Translations under genes and position numbers: made by a program
Shown: piece by piece, positions 34,255-43,120 of the stretch
Numbering within the stretch: position 1 is the first letter of the stretch
Layout: every line of letters starts with the position of its first letter
The notes under the pieces: model-generated
The model's database searches: none
What the model was told of the DNA's origin: nothing
The model's input: only the letters and a program-made list of their open reading frames with translations
Assembly (NCBI GenBank): GCA_900544675.1
Contig: UQVZ01000017.1
Span: forward strand, 13,311 to 77,310
Direction of reading: 5' to 3'
Source: an uncultured Bacteroides sp.
GTDB taxonomy: Bacteria > Bacteroidota > Bacteroidia > Bacteroidales > Bacteroidaceae
Length of the DNA stretch: 64,000 nucleotides

Positions 34255-34333
34255 CAGCCCGAAATGTATAGTTTCGACTTGGAAGAAGAAAACAAAATAA
34301 ATATATAATATAAATAATTAAAAATCAAACAAA

Positions 34334-34738
34334 ATGCCTACTATTCAACAGTTAGTAAGAAAAGGAAGAAAGGTTTTGGTTGAGAAGAGTAAATCTCCGG
34401 CACTGGACGCTTGTCCGCAAAGACGTGGCGTTTGTGTACGTGTTTACACTACAACTCCGAAGAAACCGAATTCTGCAATGCGTAAAGTTGCTCGTGTGCG
34501 TCTGACAAACTCTAAGGAAGTGAACTCTTACATTCCGGGAGAAGGCCACAACTTGCAGGAACACTCTATTGTATTGGTACGTGGCGGTCGTGTGAAAGAC
34601 CTTCCGGGCGTACGTTACCACATCGTTCGCGGTACATTGGATACAGCCGGCGTGGCAGGACGTACTCAAAGACGTTCTAAATACGGCGCTAAGCGTCCGA
34701 AACCGGGACAAGCTCCGGCAGGAAAAGGTAAGAAATAA
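34334..34738 (+). CDS. rpsL: 30S ribosomal protein uS12
   Basis: The 134-residue protein of the decoding centre has the conserved loop TTTPKKPNSAMRK, with PKKPNS at residues 42-47. The second decoding loop is GRVKDLPGVRYH. Streptomycin-resistance positions (the loop lysines) carry the usual sensitive residues. The tail is basic (KYGAKRPKPGQAPAGKGKK). It starts the str operon rpsL-rpsG-fusA. Confidence 0.97.
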   Translation: MPTIQQLVRKGRKVLVEKSKSPALDACPQRRGVCVRVYTTTPKKPNSAMRKVARVRLTNSKEVNSYIPGEGHNLQEHSIVLVRGGRVKDLPGVRYHIVRGTLDTAGVAGRTQRRSKYGAKRPKPGQAPAGKGKK

Positions 34739-34813
34739 TCTTTAACCGGTCGAGCATACTGAAATTTATTAATCCGTTTTGGTTTGCAGGAAAAGCTTTA
34801 AGGTTGAGTAAAT

Positions 34814-34827
34814 GCCTCGGAGGAGGC
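34814..34827 (+). other. Small hairpin in the rpsL-rpsG spacer
   Basis: GCCTC and GAGGC form a 5-bp stem with a GGAG loop within the 142-base gap between rpsL and rpsG. In E. coli this spacer holds the S7 translational repressor site. Equivalence here is only a suggestion from position. Confidence 0.3.
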
Positions 34828-34880
34828 GTTGAAGAAAACAAAAGGTGCAGCCCCAAACTAAACATTATTATCAAAACAAA

Positions 34881-35357
34881 ATGAGAAAAGCAAAACCTAA
34901 AAAACGTGTAATCCTTCCGGATCCCGTGTTTGGCGACGCGAAGGTTTCTAAATTTGTAAACCACTTGATGTATGATGGTAAGAAGAACACTTCTTACGAA
35001 ATCTTCTACAAAGCATTGGAAGTGGTAGGTGCTAAACTTCCGGGCGAAGAAAAATCAGCATTGGAAGTGTGGAAAAAAGCATTGGACAATGTAACTCCTC
35101 AGTTGGAAGTGAAATCACGCCGTATCGGTGGTGCAACTTTCCAGGTTCCGACTGAAATCCGTCCTGAACGTAAAGAGTCAATTTCGATGAAAAACCTGAT
35201 TGCTTTCGCTCGTAAGCGTGGCGGCAAGTCGATGGCTGACAAACTGGCTGCTGAAATTCTGGATGCATACAACGAACAGGGTGGAGCCTTCAAACGTAAG
35301 GAAGATATGCACCGTATGGCTGAAGCTAACCGTGCATTCGCTCACTTCAGATTTTAA
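34881..35357 (+). CDS. rpsG: 30S ribosomal protein uS7
   Basis: The 158-residue protein organises the 3' major domain of 16S rRNA. It contains MYDGKKNTSYEIFYKALEVV, the conserved VKSRRIGGATFQVPTEIRPE and the C-terminal MHRMAEANRAFAHFRF. The ATG at 34881 starts the conserved MRKAKPKKR; the frame is open 12 codons further upstream without support. Confidence 0.97.
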   Translation: MRKAKPKKRVILPDPVFGDAKVSKFVNHLMYDGKKNTSYEIFYKALEVVGAKLPGEEKSALEVWKKALDNVTPQLEVKSRRIGGATFQVPTEIRPERKESISMKNLIAFARKRGGKSMADKLAAEILDAYNEQGGAFKRKEDMHRMAEANRAFAHFRF

Positions 35358-35394
35358 TCAAGTATAACTAACTAAATTAGTAAGAAGGAATAAA

Positions 35395-37512
35395 ATGGCT
35401 AAACATGATTTGCATTTGACCCGTAACATCGGTATCATGGCTCACATCGACGCTGGTAAAACCACTACTTCAGAACGTATTCTGTTTTATACTGGTTTGA
35501 CTCACAAAATCGGTGAAGTGCATGATGGCGCTGCTACGATGGACTGGATGGAACAGGAGCAGGAACGTGGTATCACTATTACCTCGGCTGCTACAACCAC
35601 TTATTGGAACTATGCGGGCAACAAGTATAAGATCAACTTGATCGACACTCCGGGGCACGTGGACTTTACTGCTGAGGTAGAACGTTCATTGCGTGTGTTG
35701 GACGGCGCTGTTGCAACATACTGTGCAGTAGGTGGTGTTGAGCCTCAGTCGGAAACTGTATGGCGTCAGGCTGACAAATACAATGTTCCACGTATCGGTT
35801 ATGTAAACAAGATGGACCGTTCGGGTGCCGACTTCTTCGAAGTAGTGCGCCAGATGAAAGATGTCTTGGGAGCTAACCCATGTCCGGTGGTTATTCCTAT
35901 CGGTGCCGAAGAAAACTTCAAAGGCTTGGTTGACTTGATTAAGATGAAAGCCATTTACTGGCATGACGAAACCATGGGTGCCGACTATGAAGTAGACGAT
36001 ATCCCGGCAAACCTGGTGGACGAAGCTAACGAATGGCGTGACAAGATGCTGGAAAAGGTGGCTGAATTCGATGAGTCGTTGATGGAGAAATATTTCGATG
36101 ATCCTTCTACGATTACCGAAGAGGAAATCTTGCGTGCATTGCGTGCCGGAACATTGAAGATGGAAATCGTGCCGATGTTGTGCGGTTCTTCATTCAAAAA
36201 CAAAGGTGTGCAGACTTTGCTTGACTATGTATGTGCATTCTTGCCTTCTCCGCTGGATACTCCGAACATTGTCGGTACAAATCCGACAACGGGCGCTGAA
36301 GAAGACCGCAAGCCGAGCGAAGACGAAAAGACATCCGCTTTGGCATTTAAGATTGCTACCGACCCGTATGTAGGCCGTCTGACATTCTTCCGTGTTTATT
36401 CGGGTAAGATTGAAGCCGGTTCTTACATCTATAACTCTCGTTCGGGCAAGAAAGAACGTGTATCTCGTTTGTTCCAGATGCACTCTAACAAGCAAAACCC
36501 GGTTGAGGTTATCAGCGCAGGTGATATCGGTGCAGGTGTAGGTTTCAAGGATATCCGTACAGGTGATACGTTGTGCGACGAATCAGCTCCGATTGTACTG
36601 GAGTCAATGGACTTCCCCGAACCGGTTATCGGTATCGCGGTAGAGCCGAAGACTCAGAAAGACTTGGACAAGCTGTCTAACGGTTTGGCTAAGCTGGCTG
36701 AAGAAGACCCGACTTTCACTGTCCGTACAGATGAGCAGACTGGTCAGACCATTATTTCGGGTATGGGTGAGCTCCACTTGGATATCATCATCGACCGTCT
36801 GAAACGTGAGTTCAAGGTTGAATGTAACCAAGGTCGTCCGCAGGTTAACTACAAGGAAGCTATCACGAAGACCGTTGAATTGCGTGAAGTTTACAAGAAA
36901 CAGTCGGGTGGTCGCGGTAAGTTTGCCGATATCATCGTTTCTGTAGGTCCGGTTGACGAAGACTGGAAGCAAGGCGGCTTGCAATTCATCGACGAAGTGA
37001 AGGGTGGTAACGTGCCTAAGGAATTCATCCCGTCGGTACAGAAAGGTTTCCAGACCGCTATGAAGAATGGTGTGTTGGCAGGATTCCCGGTTGACTCGTT
37101 GAAGGTTGTGTTGAAGGATGGTTCGTTCCACCCGGTAGACTCTGACCAGTTGTCATTCGAAATCTGTGCTATCCAGGCTTACAAGAACGCTTGCGTGAAA
37201 GCAGGTCCTGTCCTGATGGAGCCGATTATGAAATTGGAAGTCGTTACTCCGGAAGAAAACATGGGTGACGTAATCGGTGACTTGAACAAGCGCCGTGGTC
37301 AGGTAGAAGGTATGGAAACAAGCCGTTCGGGTGCCCGTATCGTGAAAGCTATGGTTCCGCTGGCAGAAATGTTCGGCTATGTAACCGCTTTGCGTACGAT
37401 TACTTCAGGTCGTGCTACTTCTTCAATGAGCTACGACCACCACGCTCAGGTATCTTCTTCTATCGCAAAAGCTGTATTGGAAGAAGTGAAAGGCCGTACC
37501 GATTTGGTATAA
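35395..37512 (+). CDS. fusA: Translation elongation factor G
   Basis: The 705-residue translocase GTPase has G1 AHIDAGKT at residues 16-23, the switch region EQERGITITSAATT, G3 DTPGHVDFT and G4 NKMD. The later domains end with the domain IV/V block (RRGQVEGMETSRSGARIVKA, then SGRATSSMSYDHHAQV). Full length and intact motifs indicate canonical EF-G. It precedes rpsJ by 93 bases that contain a hairpin. Confidence 0.97.
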   Translation: MAKHDLHLTRNIGIMAHIDAGKTTTSERILFYTGLTHKIGEVHDGAATMDWMEQEQERGITITSAATTTYWNYAGNKYKINLIDTPGHVDFTAEVERSLRVLDGAVATYCAVGGVEPQSETVWRQADKYNVPRIGYVNKMDRSGADFFEVVRQMKDVLGANPCPVVIPIGAEENFKGLVDLIKMKAIYWHDETMGADYEVDDIPANLVDEANEWRDKMLEKVAEFDESLMEKYFDDPSTITEEEILRALRAGTLKMEIVPMLCGSSFKNKGVQTLLDYVCAFLPSPLDTPNIVGTNPTTGAEEDRKPSEDEKTSALAFKIATDPYVGRLTFFRVYSGKIEAGSYIYNSRSGKKERVSRLFQMHSNKQNPVEVISAGDIGAGVGFKDIRTGDTLCDESAPIVLESMDFPEPVIGIAVEPKTQKDLDKLSNGLAKLAEEDPTFTVRTDEQTGQTIISGMGELHLDIIIDRLKREFKVECNQGRPQVNYKEAITKTVELREVYKKQSGGRGKFADIIVSVGPVDEDWKQGGLQFIDEVKGGNVPKEFIPSVQKGFQTAMKNGVLAGFPVDSLKVVLKDGSFHPVDSDQLSFEICAIQAYKNACVKAGPVLMEPIMKLEVVTPEENMGDVIGDLNKRRGQVEGMETSRSGARIVKAMVPLAEMFGYVTALRTITSGRATSSMSYDHHAQVSSSIAKAVLEEVKGRTDLV

Positions 37513-37527
37513 TTGAAAAAATAGCTT

Positions 37528-37571
37528 GAAGCTGATGAGGGTTAGCGAATGACTCTTAACCCTCATGCTTC
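37528..37571 (+). terminator. Hairpin between fusA and rpsJ, possible attenuator
   Basis: ATGAGGGTTA (37535-37544) pairs perfectly with TAACCCTCAT (37557-37566). GAAGC (37528-37532) and GCTTC (37567-37571) extend the stem beyond a two-base bulge. No strong T-tract follows, so read-through is likely. It may be a regulatory structure of the S10 operon. Confidence 0.45.
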
Positions 37572-37605
37572 ATCTTATTTGTATAATAATCATAACATCA
37601 AAAAA

Positions 37606-37911
37606 ATGAGTCAGAAAATTAGAATTAAATTGAAATCTTACGATCACAACTTGGTAGACAAGTCTGCTGAGAAGATTGTAAAGACTGTGAAAGCGACAGG
37701 CGCTATCGTGAGCGGTCCGATTCCATTGCCTACTCACAAGCGTATCTTTACTGTAAACCGTTCGACTTTCGTTAACAAGAAGTCACGCGAACAGTTCGAA
37801 TTGTCTTCTTACAAGAGACTGATTGACATCTACAGCTCGACGGCAAAAACCGTAGACGCTTTGATGAAATTGGAATTGCCGAGTGGGGTAGAAGTAGAAA
37901 TTAAAGTTTAA
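37606..37911 (+). CDS. rpsJ: 30S ribosomal protein uS10
   Basis: The 101-residue protein starts MSQKIRIKLKSYDHNLVDKS and contains GPIPLPTHKRIFTVNRS. It binds the 30S head and also couples to NusG and NusB in transcription. The ATG at 37606 is chosen; in-frame codons upstream overlap the hairpin. It heads the S10 ribosomal protein operon. Confidence 0.97.
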   Translation: MSQKIRIKLKSYDHNLVDKSAEKIVKTVKATGAIVSGPIPLPTHKRIFTVNRSTFVNKKSREQFELSSYKRLIDIYSSTAKTVDALMKLELPSGVEVEIKV

Positions 37912-37932
37912 TGAATTTAAAAATTAACTGAA

Positions 37933-38550
37933 ATGCCAGGATTATTAGGAAAGAAAATCGGAATGACATCCGTTTTCAGTGCTGATGGCAAGAATGTGCC
38001 ATGCACTGTTATCGAAGCTGGTCCCTGTGTAGTTACTCAGATTAAGAGCATAGAGAAAGATGGCTATGCAGCTGTTCAGTTGGGCTTCCAGGACAAAAAG
38101 GAAAAGCATACAACGAAAGCGCTGATGGGTCACTTCAAGAAAGCAGGAGTAACTCCCAAGAGACACTTGGCCGAGTTCAAAGATTTCTCAGAAGAATTGA
38201 ATTTAGGTGACACGATTACCGTAGAACTCTTTAACGATGCTCCTTATGTAGACGTAATCGGAACTTCGAAGGGTAGAGGTTTCCAAGGCGTTGTTAAGCG
38301 TCATGGTTTCGGTGGTGTAGGTCAGACTACTCACGGTCAGCACAACCGCGCCCGCAAACCGGGTTCTATCGGTGCTTGTTCTTATCCCGCAAAAGTGTTC
38401 AAGGGAATGCGCATGGGAGGTCAAATGGGTGGTGATAGAGTAACTACTCACAACTTGCAAGTATTAAAAGTAATTCCTGAACATAACCTGCTGTTGATTA
38501 AGGGCTCTGTTCCAGGTTACAAAGGTTCAATCGTAATAATTGAGAAATAA
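37933..38550 (+). CDS. rplC: 50S ribosomal protein uL3
   Basis: The 205-residue protein starts MPGLLGKKIGMTSVFSADGK. It has the central finger that reaches the peptidyl transferase centre (VKRHGFGGVGQTTHGQHNRA, near the methylated Gln of E. coli). Its stop overlaps the rplD start by one base. Confidence 0.97.
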   Translation: MPGLLGKKIGMTSVFSADGKNVPCTVIEAGPCVVTQIKSIEKDGYAAVQLGFQDKKEKHTTKALMGHFKKAGVTPKRHLAEFKDFSEELNLGDTITVELFNDAPYVDVIGTSKGRGFQGVVKRHGFGGVGQTTHGQHNRARKPGSIGACSYPAKVFKGMRMGGQMGGDRVTTHNLQVLKVIPEHNLLLIKGSVPGYKGSIVIIEK

Positions 38551-39179
38551 TGGAAGTTAATGTATTAAATATTAAGGGTGAAGACACCGGCAGAAAGGTT
38601 GCCTTGAATGATGCAATCTTCGGAATCACTCCGAATGACCACGCTATCTATTTGGCCGTTAAGCAGTACTTGGCTAACCAACGTCAGGGAACTCACAAGT
38701 CAAAAGAAAGAAGTGAAATCAGTGGTTCTACTCGTAAATTGGGTCGTCAGAAAGGTGGCGGCGGTGCACGTCGTGGTGATATCAATTCTCCGTTGTTGGT
38801 TGGTGGAGCACGTGTGTTCGGTCCGAAACCTCGTGATTACAGCTTTAAGCTGAACAAGAAAGTAAAGCTTTTGGCTCGCAAGTCAGCTTTGTCTTACAAG
38901 GCTCAGGCAAACAGCATTATCGTTGTTGAAGACTTCACTTTCGAAGCTCCGAAGACAAAAGATTTTGTAAATGTTGTGAATAATCTTAAAGTAGCTGGCA
39001 AGAAGCTGCTTATGGTTTTGCCGGAAGCAAATAAAAACGTATATTTGTCAGCTTGCAATTTAGAGCGTACAAATATGGCAATTGCTTCTGCGCTGAATAC
39101 TTACGTGGTATTGAACGCAGATACACTTGTTGTTACAGAGAATGCATTGAAAGCTATCGAGGAAACCTTAATTAAATAA
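38550..39179 (+). CDS. rplD: 50S ribosomal protein uL4
   Basis: The 209-residue protein has a globular domain and the extended exit-tunnel loop (RKLGRQKGGGGARRGDINSP, then FGPKPRDYSFKLNKK). It starts within the rplC stop (TAATG). In E. coli L4 also regulates the S10 operon; no matching leader structure could be confirmed here. Confidence 0.97.
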   Translation: MEVNVLNIKGEDTGRKVALNDAIFGITPNDHAIYLAVKQYLANQRQGTHKSKERSEISGSTRKLGRQKGGGGARRGDINSPLLVGGARVFGPKPRDYSFKLNKKVKLLARKSALSYKAQANSIIVVEDFTFEAPKTKDFVNVVNNLKVAGKKLLMVLPEANKNVYLSACNLERTNMAIASALNTYVVLNADTLVVTENALKAIEETLIK

Positions 39180-39197
39180 TAGGAGGCTGATTGGAAT

Positions 39198-39491
39198 ATG
39201 GGAATAATCGTTAAACCGTTGGTTACAGAAAAGATGACGGCTATTACAGACAAGATGAACAACCGTTTCGGTTTCATCGTACGTCCGGATGCCAACAAAT
39301 TGGAGATTAAGAGCGAAATCGAAGCTTTGTATAACGTTACTGTGTTGGATGTAAACACGATGCGTTATCAAGGAAAAAACAAAACTCGTTATACAAAATC
39401 AGGCTTGCTCAAAGGTCGCAAGAATGCTTACAAGAAAGCGATTGTAACTTTGAAAGAAGGCGATACTATTGATTTTTATAGTAATATTTAA
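39198..39491 (+). CDS. rplW: 50S ribosomal protein uL23
   Basis: The 97-residue tunnel-exit protein starts MGIIVKPLVTEKMTAITDKM and ends in the KKAIVTLKEGDTIDFYSNI strand. It is the docking site for trigger factor and SRP. An AGGAGG (39181-39186) lies 11 bases before the ATG, a rather long spacing. Confidence 0.96.
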   Translation: MGIIVKPLVTEKMTAITDKMNNRFGFIVRPDANKLEIKSEIEALYNVTVLDVNTMRYQGKNKTRYTKSGLLKGRKNAYKKAIVTLKEGDTIDFYSNI

Positions 39492-39498
39492 ATAGAAG

Positions 39499-40320
39499 AT
39501 GGCAGTACGTAAATTTAAGCCCACAACACCGGGGCAGAGACACAAAATTATTGGTACTTTTGAAGAGATTACTGCATCGGTACCAGAAAAATCTCTTGTG
39601 TATGGAAAGCGTTCTACAGGTGGTCGTAACAATGTAGGTAAAATGACAATGCGCTACATGGGTGGCGGTCACAAGAGAAAATATCGTATTATCGATTTCA
39701 AGAGAAACAAAGACGGTGTTCCAGCAGTCGTTAAGACCATTGAATACGATCCGAACCGCTCGGCTCGTATCGCTTTGTTGTTTTACGCTGACGGTGAAAA
39801 AAGATATATTATTGCTCCTAATGGATTGCAGGTAGGCAGCACATTGATGTCTGGAGCGAATGCGGCGCCTGAGATTGGTAACGCACTTCCGCTTGAAAAC
39901 ATCCCTGTAGGTACTGTGATTCATAACATTGAATTGCGTCCGGGACAAGGTGCTGCTCTGGTAAGATCGGCTGGTAATTTTGCTCAATTGACTTCTCGTG
40001 AGGGACGCTATTGTGTGATTAAATTGCCTTCAGGCGAGTTGAGACAAATTTTGGGTACTTGCAAGGCTACTATCGGTAGCGTAGGTAACTCAGACCATGC
40101 ACTGGAATCATCTGGTAAGGCAGGTCGCTCTCGCTGGTTGGGACGTCGTCCGCACAACCGTGGTGTTGTTATGAACCCTGTTGATCACCCGATGGGTGGT
40201 GGTGAAGGACGTCAGTCCGGAGGTCATCCGAGATCACGCAAAGGATTGTATGCTAAGGGCTTGAAGACAAGAGCTCCGAAGAAACAGTCTTCTAAGTATA
40301 TAATTGAAAGAAGAAAGTAA
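39499..40320 (+). CDS. rplB: 50S ribosomal protein uL2
   Basis: This 273-residue protein is one of the most conserved of the large subunit, near the peptidyl transferase centre. It starts MAVRKFKPTTPGQRHKI. It contains the C-terminal signature MNPVDHPMGGGEGRQSGGHP, with the key histidine, and RSRKGLYAKGLKTR. Confidence 0.97.
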   Translation: MAVRKFKPTTPGQRHKIIGTFEEITASVPEKSLVYGKRSTGGRNNVGKMTMRYMGGGHKRKYRIIDFKRNKDGVPAVVKTIEYDPNRSARIALLFYADGEKRYIIAPNGLQVGSTLMSGANAAPEIGNALPLENIPVGTVIHNIELRPGQGAALVRSAGNFAQLTSREGRYCVIKLPSGELRQILGTCKATIGSVGNSDHALESSGKAGRSRWLGRRPHNRGVVMNPVDHPMGGGEGRQSGGHPRSRKGLYAKGLKTRAPKKQSSKYIIERRK

Positions 40321-40345
40321 TAACAACTGATTAAGTGAGAAAATT

Positions 40346-40615
40346 ATGAGTCGTTCATTAAAAAAAGGTCCATATATTAATGTAAAACTGGAAAAGAAGG
40401 TGCTTGCTATGAATGAAAGCGGCAAGAAGTCAGTTGTTAAGACATGGGCCAGAGCTTCAATGATTTCGCCTGATTTCGTTGGGCATACTATTGCAGTTCA
40501 TAACGGAAATAAATTTATTCCTGTTTATGTTACAGAAAACATGGTAGGACACAAGTTGGGTGAGTTTGCCCCGACACGTACATTCCGCGGCCATGCAGGT
40601 AACAAGAAAAAATAA
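40346..40615 (+). CDS. rpsS: 30S ribosomal protein uS19
   Basis: The 89-residue protein starts MSRSLKKGPYINVKLEKKV. Its core is TWARASMISPDFVGHTIAVH followed by GHKLGEFAPTRTFRGHAG. It binds the 30S head near the A and P sites. Confidence 0.97.
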   Translation: MSRSLKKGPYINVKLEKKVLAMNESGKKSVVKTWARASMISPDFVGHTIAVHNGNKFIPVYVTENMVGHKLGEFAPTRTFRGHAGNKKK

Positions 40616-40655
40616 GTTGACAGGAGCTTTTTGAAATAATAAAAAGTGAAGAATA

Positions 40656-41063
40656 ATGGGAGCAAGAAAAAAAATATCGGCTGAAAAGAGAAAAGAAGCC
40701 CTTAAAACCATGTATTTTGCAAAATTGCAAAATGTGCCTACTTCTCCACGTAAGATGCGTCTTGTAGCTGACATGATTCGTGGTATGGAAGTGAACCGTG
40801 CACTTGGCGTTTTGAAGTTTTCTTCAAAAGCCGCTTCTGCAAAAGTGGAGAAACTGTTACGCTCTGCTATTGCGAACTGGGAAACGAAAAACGAGCGCAA
40901 GGCTGAAGACGGCGAACTGTATGTAACTAAGATTTTTGTTGATGAAGGTGTAACTCTGAAAAGAATGAGACCGGCACCGCAGGGTAGAGGTTACAGAATT
41001 CGCAAACGTTCTAACCATGTGACTTTGTTTGTTGATTCTAAAAATACTAATGATAAAAATTAA
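40656..41063 (+). CDS. rplV: 50S ribosomal protein uL22
   Basis: The 135-residue protein has the core NVPTSPRKMRLVADMIRGME. Its exit-tunnel beta-hairpin, tipped by RMRPAPQGRGYRIRKRSNHV, is the macrolide-relevant loop. It ends with a short Bacteroidota-type acidic/Asn-rich extension. It is six bases before rpsC. Confidence 0.96.
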   Translation: MGARKKISAEKRKEALKTMYFAKLQNVPTSPRKMRLVADMIRGMEVNRALGVLKFSSKAASAKVEKLLRSAIANWETKNERKAEDGELYVTKIFVDEGVTLKRMRPAPQGRGYRIRKRSNHVTLFVDSKNTNDKN

Positions 41064-41069
41064 GCGTAG

Positions 41070-41801
41070 ATGGGACAGAAAGTTAATCCGATAAGCAACC
41101 GTTTAGGAATTATCAGAGGATGGGATTCTAATTGGTACGGTGGCAAGAATTATGGTGATGCTTTGCTGGAAGACAGCAAAATTCGTAAATATCTGAATGC
41201 CAGACTTGCAAAAGCCAGCGTTTCTAGAATCGTGATCGAACGTACTCTGAAATTGGTGACAATTACTGTATGTACAGCTCGCCCGGGTATTATCATTGGT
41301 AAAGGTGGTCAGGAAGTTGACAAGCTGAAAGAGGAGTTGAAGAAGATCACCGATAAGGATATTCAAATCAATATCTTTGAGGTAAAGAGACCTGAACTTG
41401 ATGCTGTTATCGTAGCTAACAACATCGCTCGCCAAGTAGAAGGTAAAATCGCTTACCGCCGTGCCATCAAGATGGCTATCGCCAATACGATGCGTATGGG
41501 TGCTGAAGGTATCAAAGTATTGATTTCTGGTCGTTTGAACGGTGCGGAAATGGCACGTTCTGAAATGTATAAAGAAGGTCGTACACCGCTGCATACATTC
41601 CGTGCAGACATCGACTATTGCCAGGCAGAAGCTCTGACAAAAGTTGGTTTGCTGGGTATCAAGGTGTGGATTTGTCGTGGTGAGGTTTACGGTAAACGTG
41701 AGTTGGCTCCGAACTTTACTCAGACTAAGGAAACCGGCCGTGGCGGAAACGGAAACAATGGTGGTAAGAATTTCCGCAGAAAGAAAAACAACAATCGCTA
41801 A
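41070..41801 (+). CDS. rpsC: 30S ribosomal protein uS3
   Basis: The 243-residue protein has a KH domain with the GxxG loop in PGIIIGKGGQEVDKLKEEL and a C-terminal domain (YKEGRTPLHTFRADIDYCQA). A basic Gly/Asn-rich tail (GRGGNGNNGGKNFRRKKNN) follows. It lines the mRNA entry channel with helicase activity. Confidence 0.97.
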   Translation: MGQKVNPISNRLGIIRGWDSNWYGGKNYGDALLEDSKIRKYLNARLAKASVSRIVIERTLKLVTITVCTARPGIIIGKGGQEVDKLKEELKKITDKDIQINIFEVKRPELDAVIVANNIARQVEGKIAYRRAIKMAIANTMRMGAEGIKVLISGRLNGAEMARSEMYKEGRTPLHTFRADIDYCQAEALTKVGLLGIKVWICRGEVYGKRELAPNFTQTKETGRGGNGNNGGKNFRRKKNNNR

Positions 41802-41822
41802 CGAATTTGAATTTTAGGAATT

Positions 41823-42254
41823 ATGTTACAACCGAAAAAGACAAAATTCAGAAGACAGCAGAAGGGTAGCGCCAAAGGTAATGCTCAGCGTGGTCATCAG
41901 TTGGCATTTGGTTCTTTCGGAATCAAATCTTTGCAGACTAAATGGATCACTGGTCGCCAGATTGAAGCAGCTCGTATTGCTGTAACTAGATATATGCAAC
42001 GTCAGGGTCAGATTTGGATCCGCATTTTCCCGGACAAACCTATTACTCGCAAGCCTGCTGACGTACGTATGGGTAAAGGTAAAGGTAATCCGGAAGGCTT
42101 TGTTGCTCCTGTAACTCCGGGCCGTATCCTGATCGAAGTAGAAGGAGTATCTTTTGATGTAGCTAAAGAAGCTTTGCGCCTGGCGGCTCAAAAACTTCCT
42201 GTTACTACTAAGTTTATTGTTAGACGTGATTACGACGCAAGTCAAAATGTTTAA
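41823..42254 (+). CDS. rplP: 50S ribosomal protein uL16
   Basis: The 143-residue protein starts MLQPKKTKFRRQQKGSAKGN. It has the family signatures KWITGRQIEAARIAVTRYM and MGKGKGNPEGFVAPVTPGRI. It contacts A-site tRNA. The usual Arg modified by YcfD in E. coli corresponds to this conserved region. Confidence 0.97.
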   Translation: MLQPKKTKFRRQQKGSAKGNAQRGHQLAFGSFGIKSLQTKWITGRQIEAARIAVTRYMQRQGQIWIRIFPDKPITRKPADVRMGKGKGNPEGFVAPVTPGRILIEVEGVSFDVAKEALRLAAQKLPVTTKFIVRRDYDASQNV

Positions 42255-42261
42255 TTGAGAT

Positions 42262-42459
42262 ATGAAGATTGCAGAAATTAGAGAAATCCCTACCAATGAA
42301 TTGGCTGAAAGAATTCAGACAGAAGTAGCTAATTATAACCAAATGGTGTTGAATCATTCAATCTCTCCGTTGGAAAATACTGCACAGATTAAAACTTTGC
42401 GTAGAACAATCGCACGGATGAAGACAGAATTGCGTCAGAGAGAACTCAACAACAAATAA
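42262..42459 (+). CDS. rpmC: 50S ribosomal protein uL29
   Basis: The 65-residue two-helix protein starts MKIAEIREIPTNELAERIQ and contains KTLRRTIARMKTELRQREL. It lies at the tunnel exit beside L23. It fits the conserved order rplP-rpmC-rpsQ. Confidence 0.95.
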   Translation: MKIAEIREIPTNELAERIQTEVANYNQMVLNHSISPLENTAQIKTLRRTIARMKTELRQRELNNK

Positions 42460-42471
42460 TAAGGTCTTATT

Positions 42472-42729
42472 ATGGAAGTGAGAAATTTAAGAAAAGAAAG
42501 AACAGGTGTTGTGATTAGCAACAAAATGGATAAGACCGTTACAGTTGCTGCCAAATTTAAGGAAAAACACCCGATATATGGTAAATTCGTTTCTAAAACG
42601 AAGAAATATCATGCTCATGACGAAAAGAATGAATGTGCTGTAGGTGATACAGTACGTATCATGGAGACTCGTCCTTTGAGCAAGACTAAGAGATGGAGAG
42701 TGGTTGAAATAATTGAAAAAGCTAAGTAA
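42472..42729 (+). CDS. rpsQ: 30S ribosomal protein uS17
   Basis: The 85-residue OB-fold protein starts MEVRNLRKERTGVVISNKMD. It carries YGKFVSKTKKYHAHDEKNEC and GDTVRIMETRPLSKTKRWRV. It binds 16S helix 11. Confidence 0.96.
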   Translation: MEVRNLRKERTGVVISNKMDKTVTVAAKFKEKHPIYGKFVSKTKKYHAHDEKNECAVGDTVRIMETRPLSKTKRWRVVEIIEKAK

Positions 42730-42731
42730 TT

Positions 42732-43097
42732 ATGATACAAGCAGAATCCAGACTTACAGTATGTGATAACAGTGGCGCAAAAGAAGCTCTTTGCATCCGT
42801 GTATTGGGTGGTACAAGAAGACGCTACGCTTCTGTAGGGGATGTAATCGTTGTTACAGTAAAGAGCGTAATCCCCTCAAGTGATATTAAGAAAGGTGCAG
42901 TATCTAAGGCTTTGGTCGTACGTACTAAGAAAGAGATTCGTCGTGCTGACGGTTCTTACATCCGCTTTGATGACAATGCTTGCGTGCTGTTGAACAATGC
43001 AGGCGAAATTAGAGGTAGTCGTATCTTCGGACCTGTTGCGAGAGAGTTGCGTAATGCAAATATGAAAGTGGTTTCACTTGCACCTGAAGTACTTTAA
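42732..43097 (+). CDS. rplN: 50S ribosomal protein uL14
   Basis: The 121-residue beta-barrel protein starts MIQAESRLTVCDNSGAKEAL. It contains GDVIVVTVKSVIPSSDIKKG and the C-terminal RIFGPVARELRNANMKVVSL. It forms an intersubunit bridge and is the docking site of RsfS. Confidence 0.97.
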   Translation: MIQAESRLTVCDNSGAKEALCIRVLGGTRRRYASVGDVIVVTVKSVIPSSDIKKGAVSKALVVRTKKEIRRADGSYIRFDDNACVLLNNAGEIRGSRIFGPVARELRNANMKVVSLAPEVL

Positions 43098-43120
43098 TTT
43101 TGTAAAAAAGTTAAGTAGTA

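Larger units (their letters stand above)
33927..34333. other. Gene-free stretch between rpoC and rpsL
   Basis: No supported coding sequence is seen in these roughly 400 bases. The stretch holds a 25-bp perfect hairpin (34002-34069) and the rpsL promoter (34224-34254). The A/T-rich leader of rpsL follows from about 34262. A frame from 34027 to 34308 has no ATG start and overlaps both the hairpin and the promoter. Confidence 0.6.

Noticed and set aside
34027..34308. 93-codon open frame between rpoC and rpsL
   Set aside because: It has no ATG start, overlaps one arm of the long hairpin and covers the rpsL promoter.
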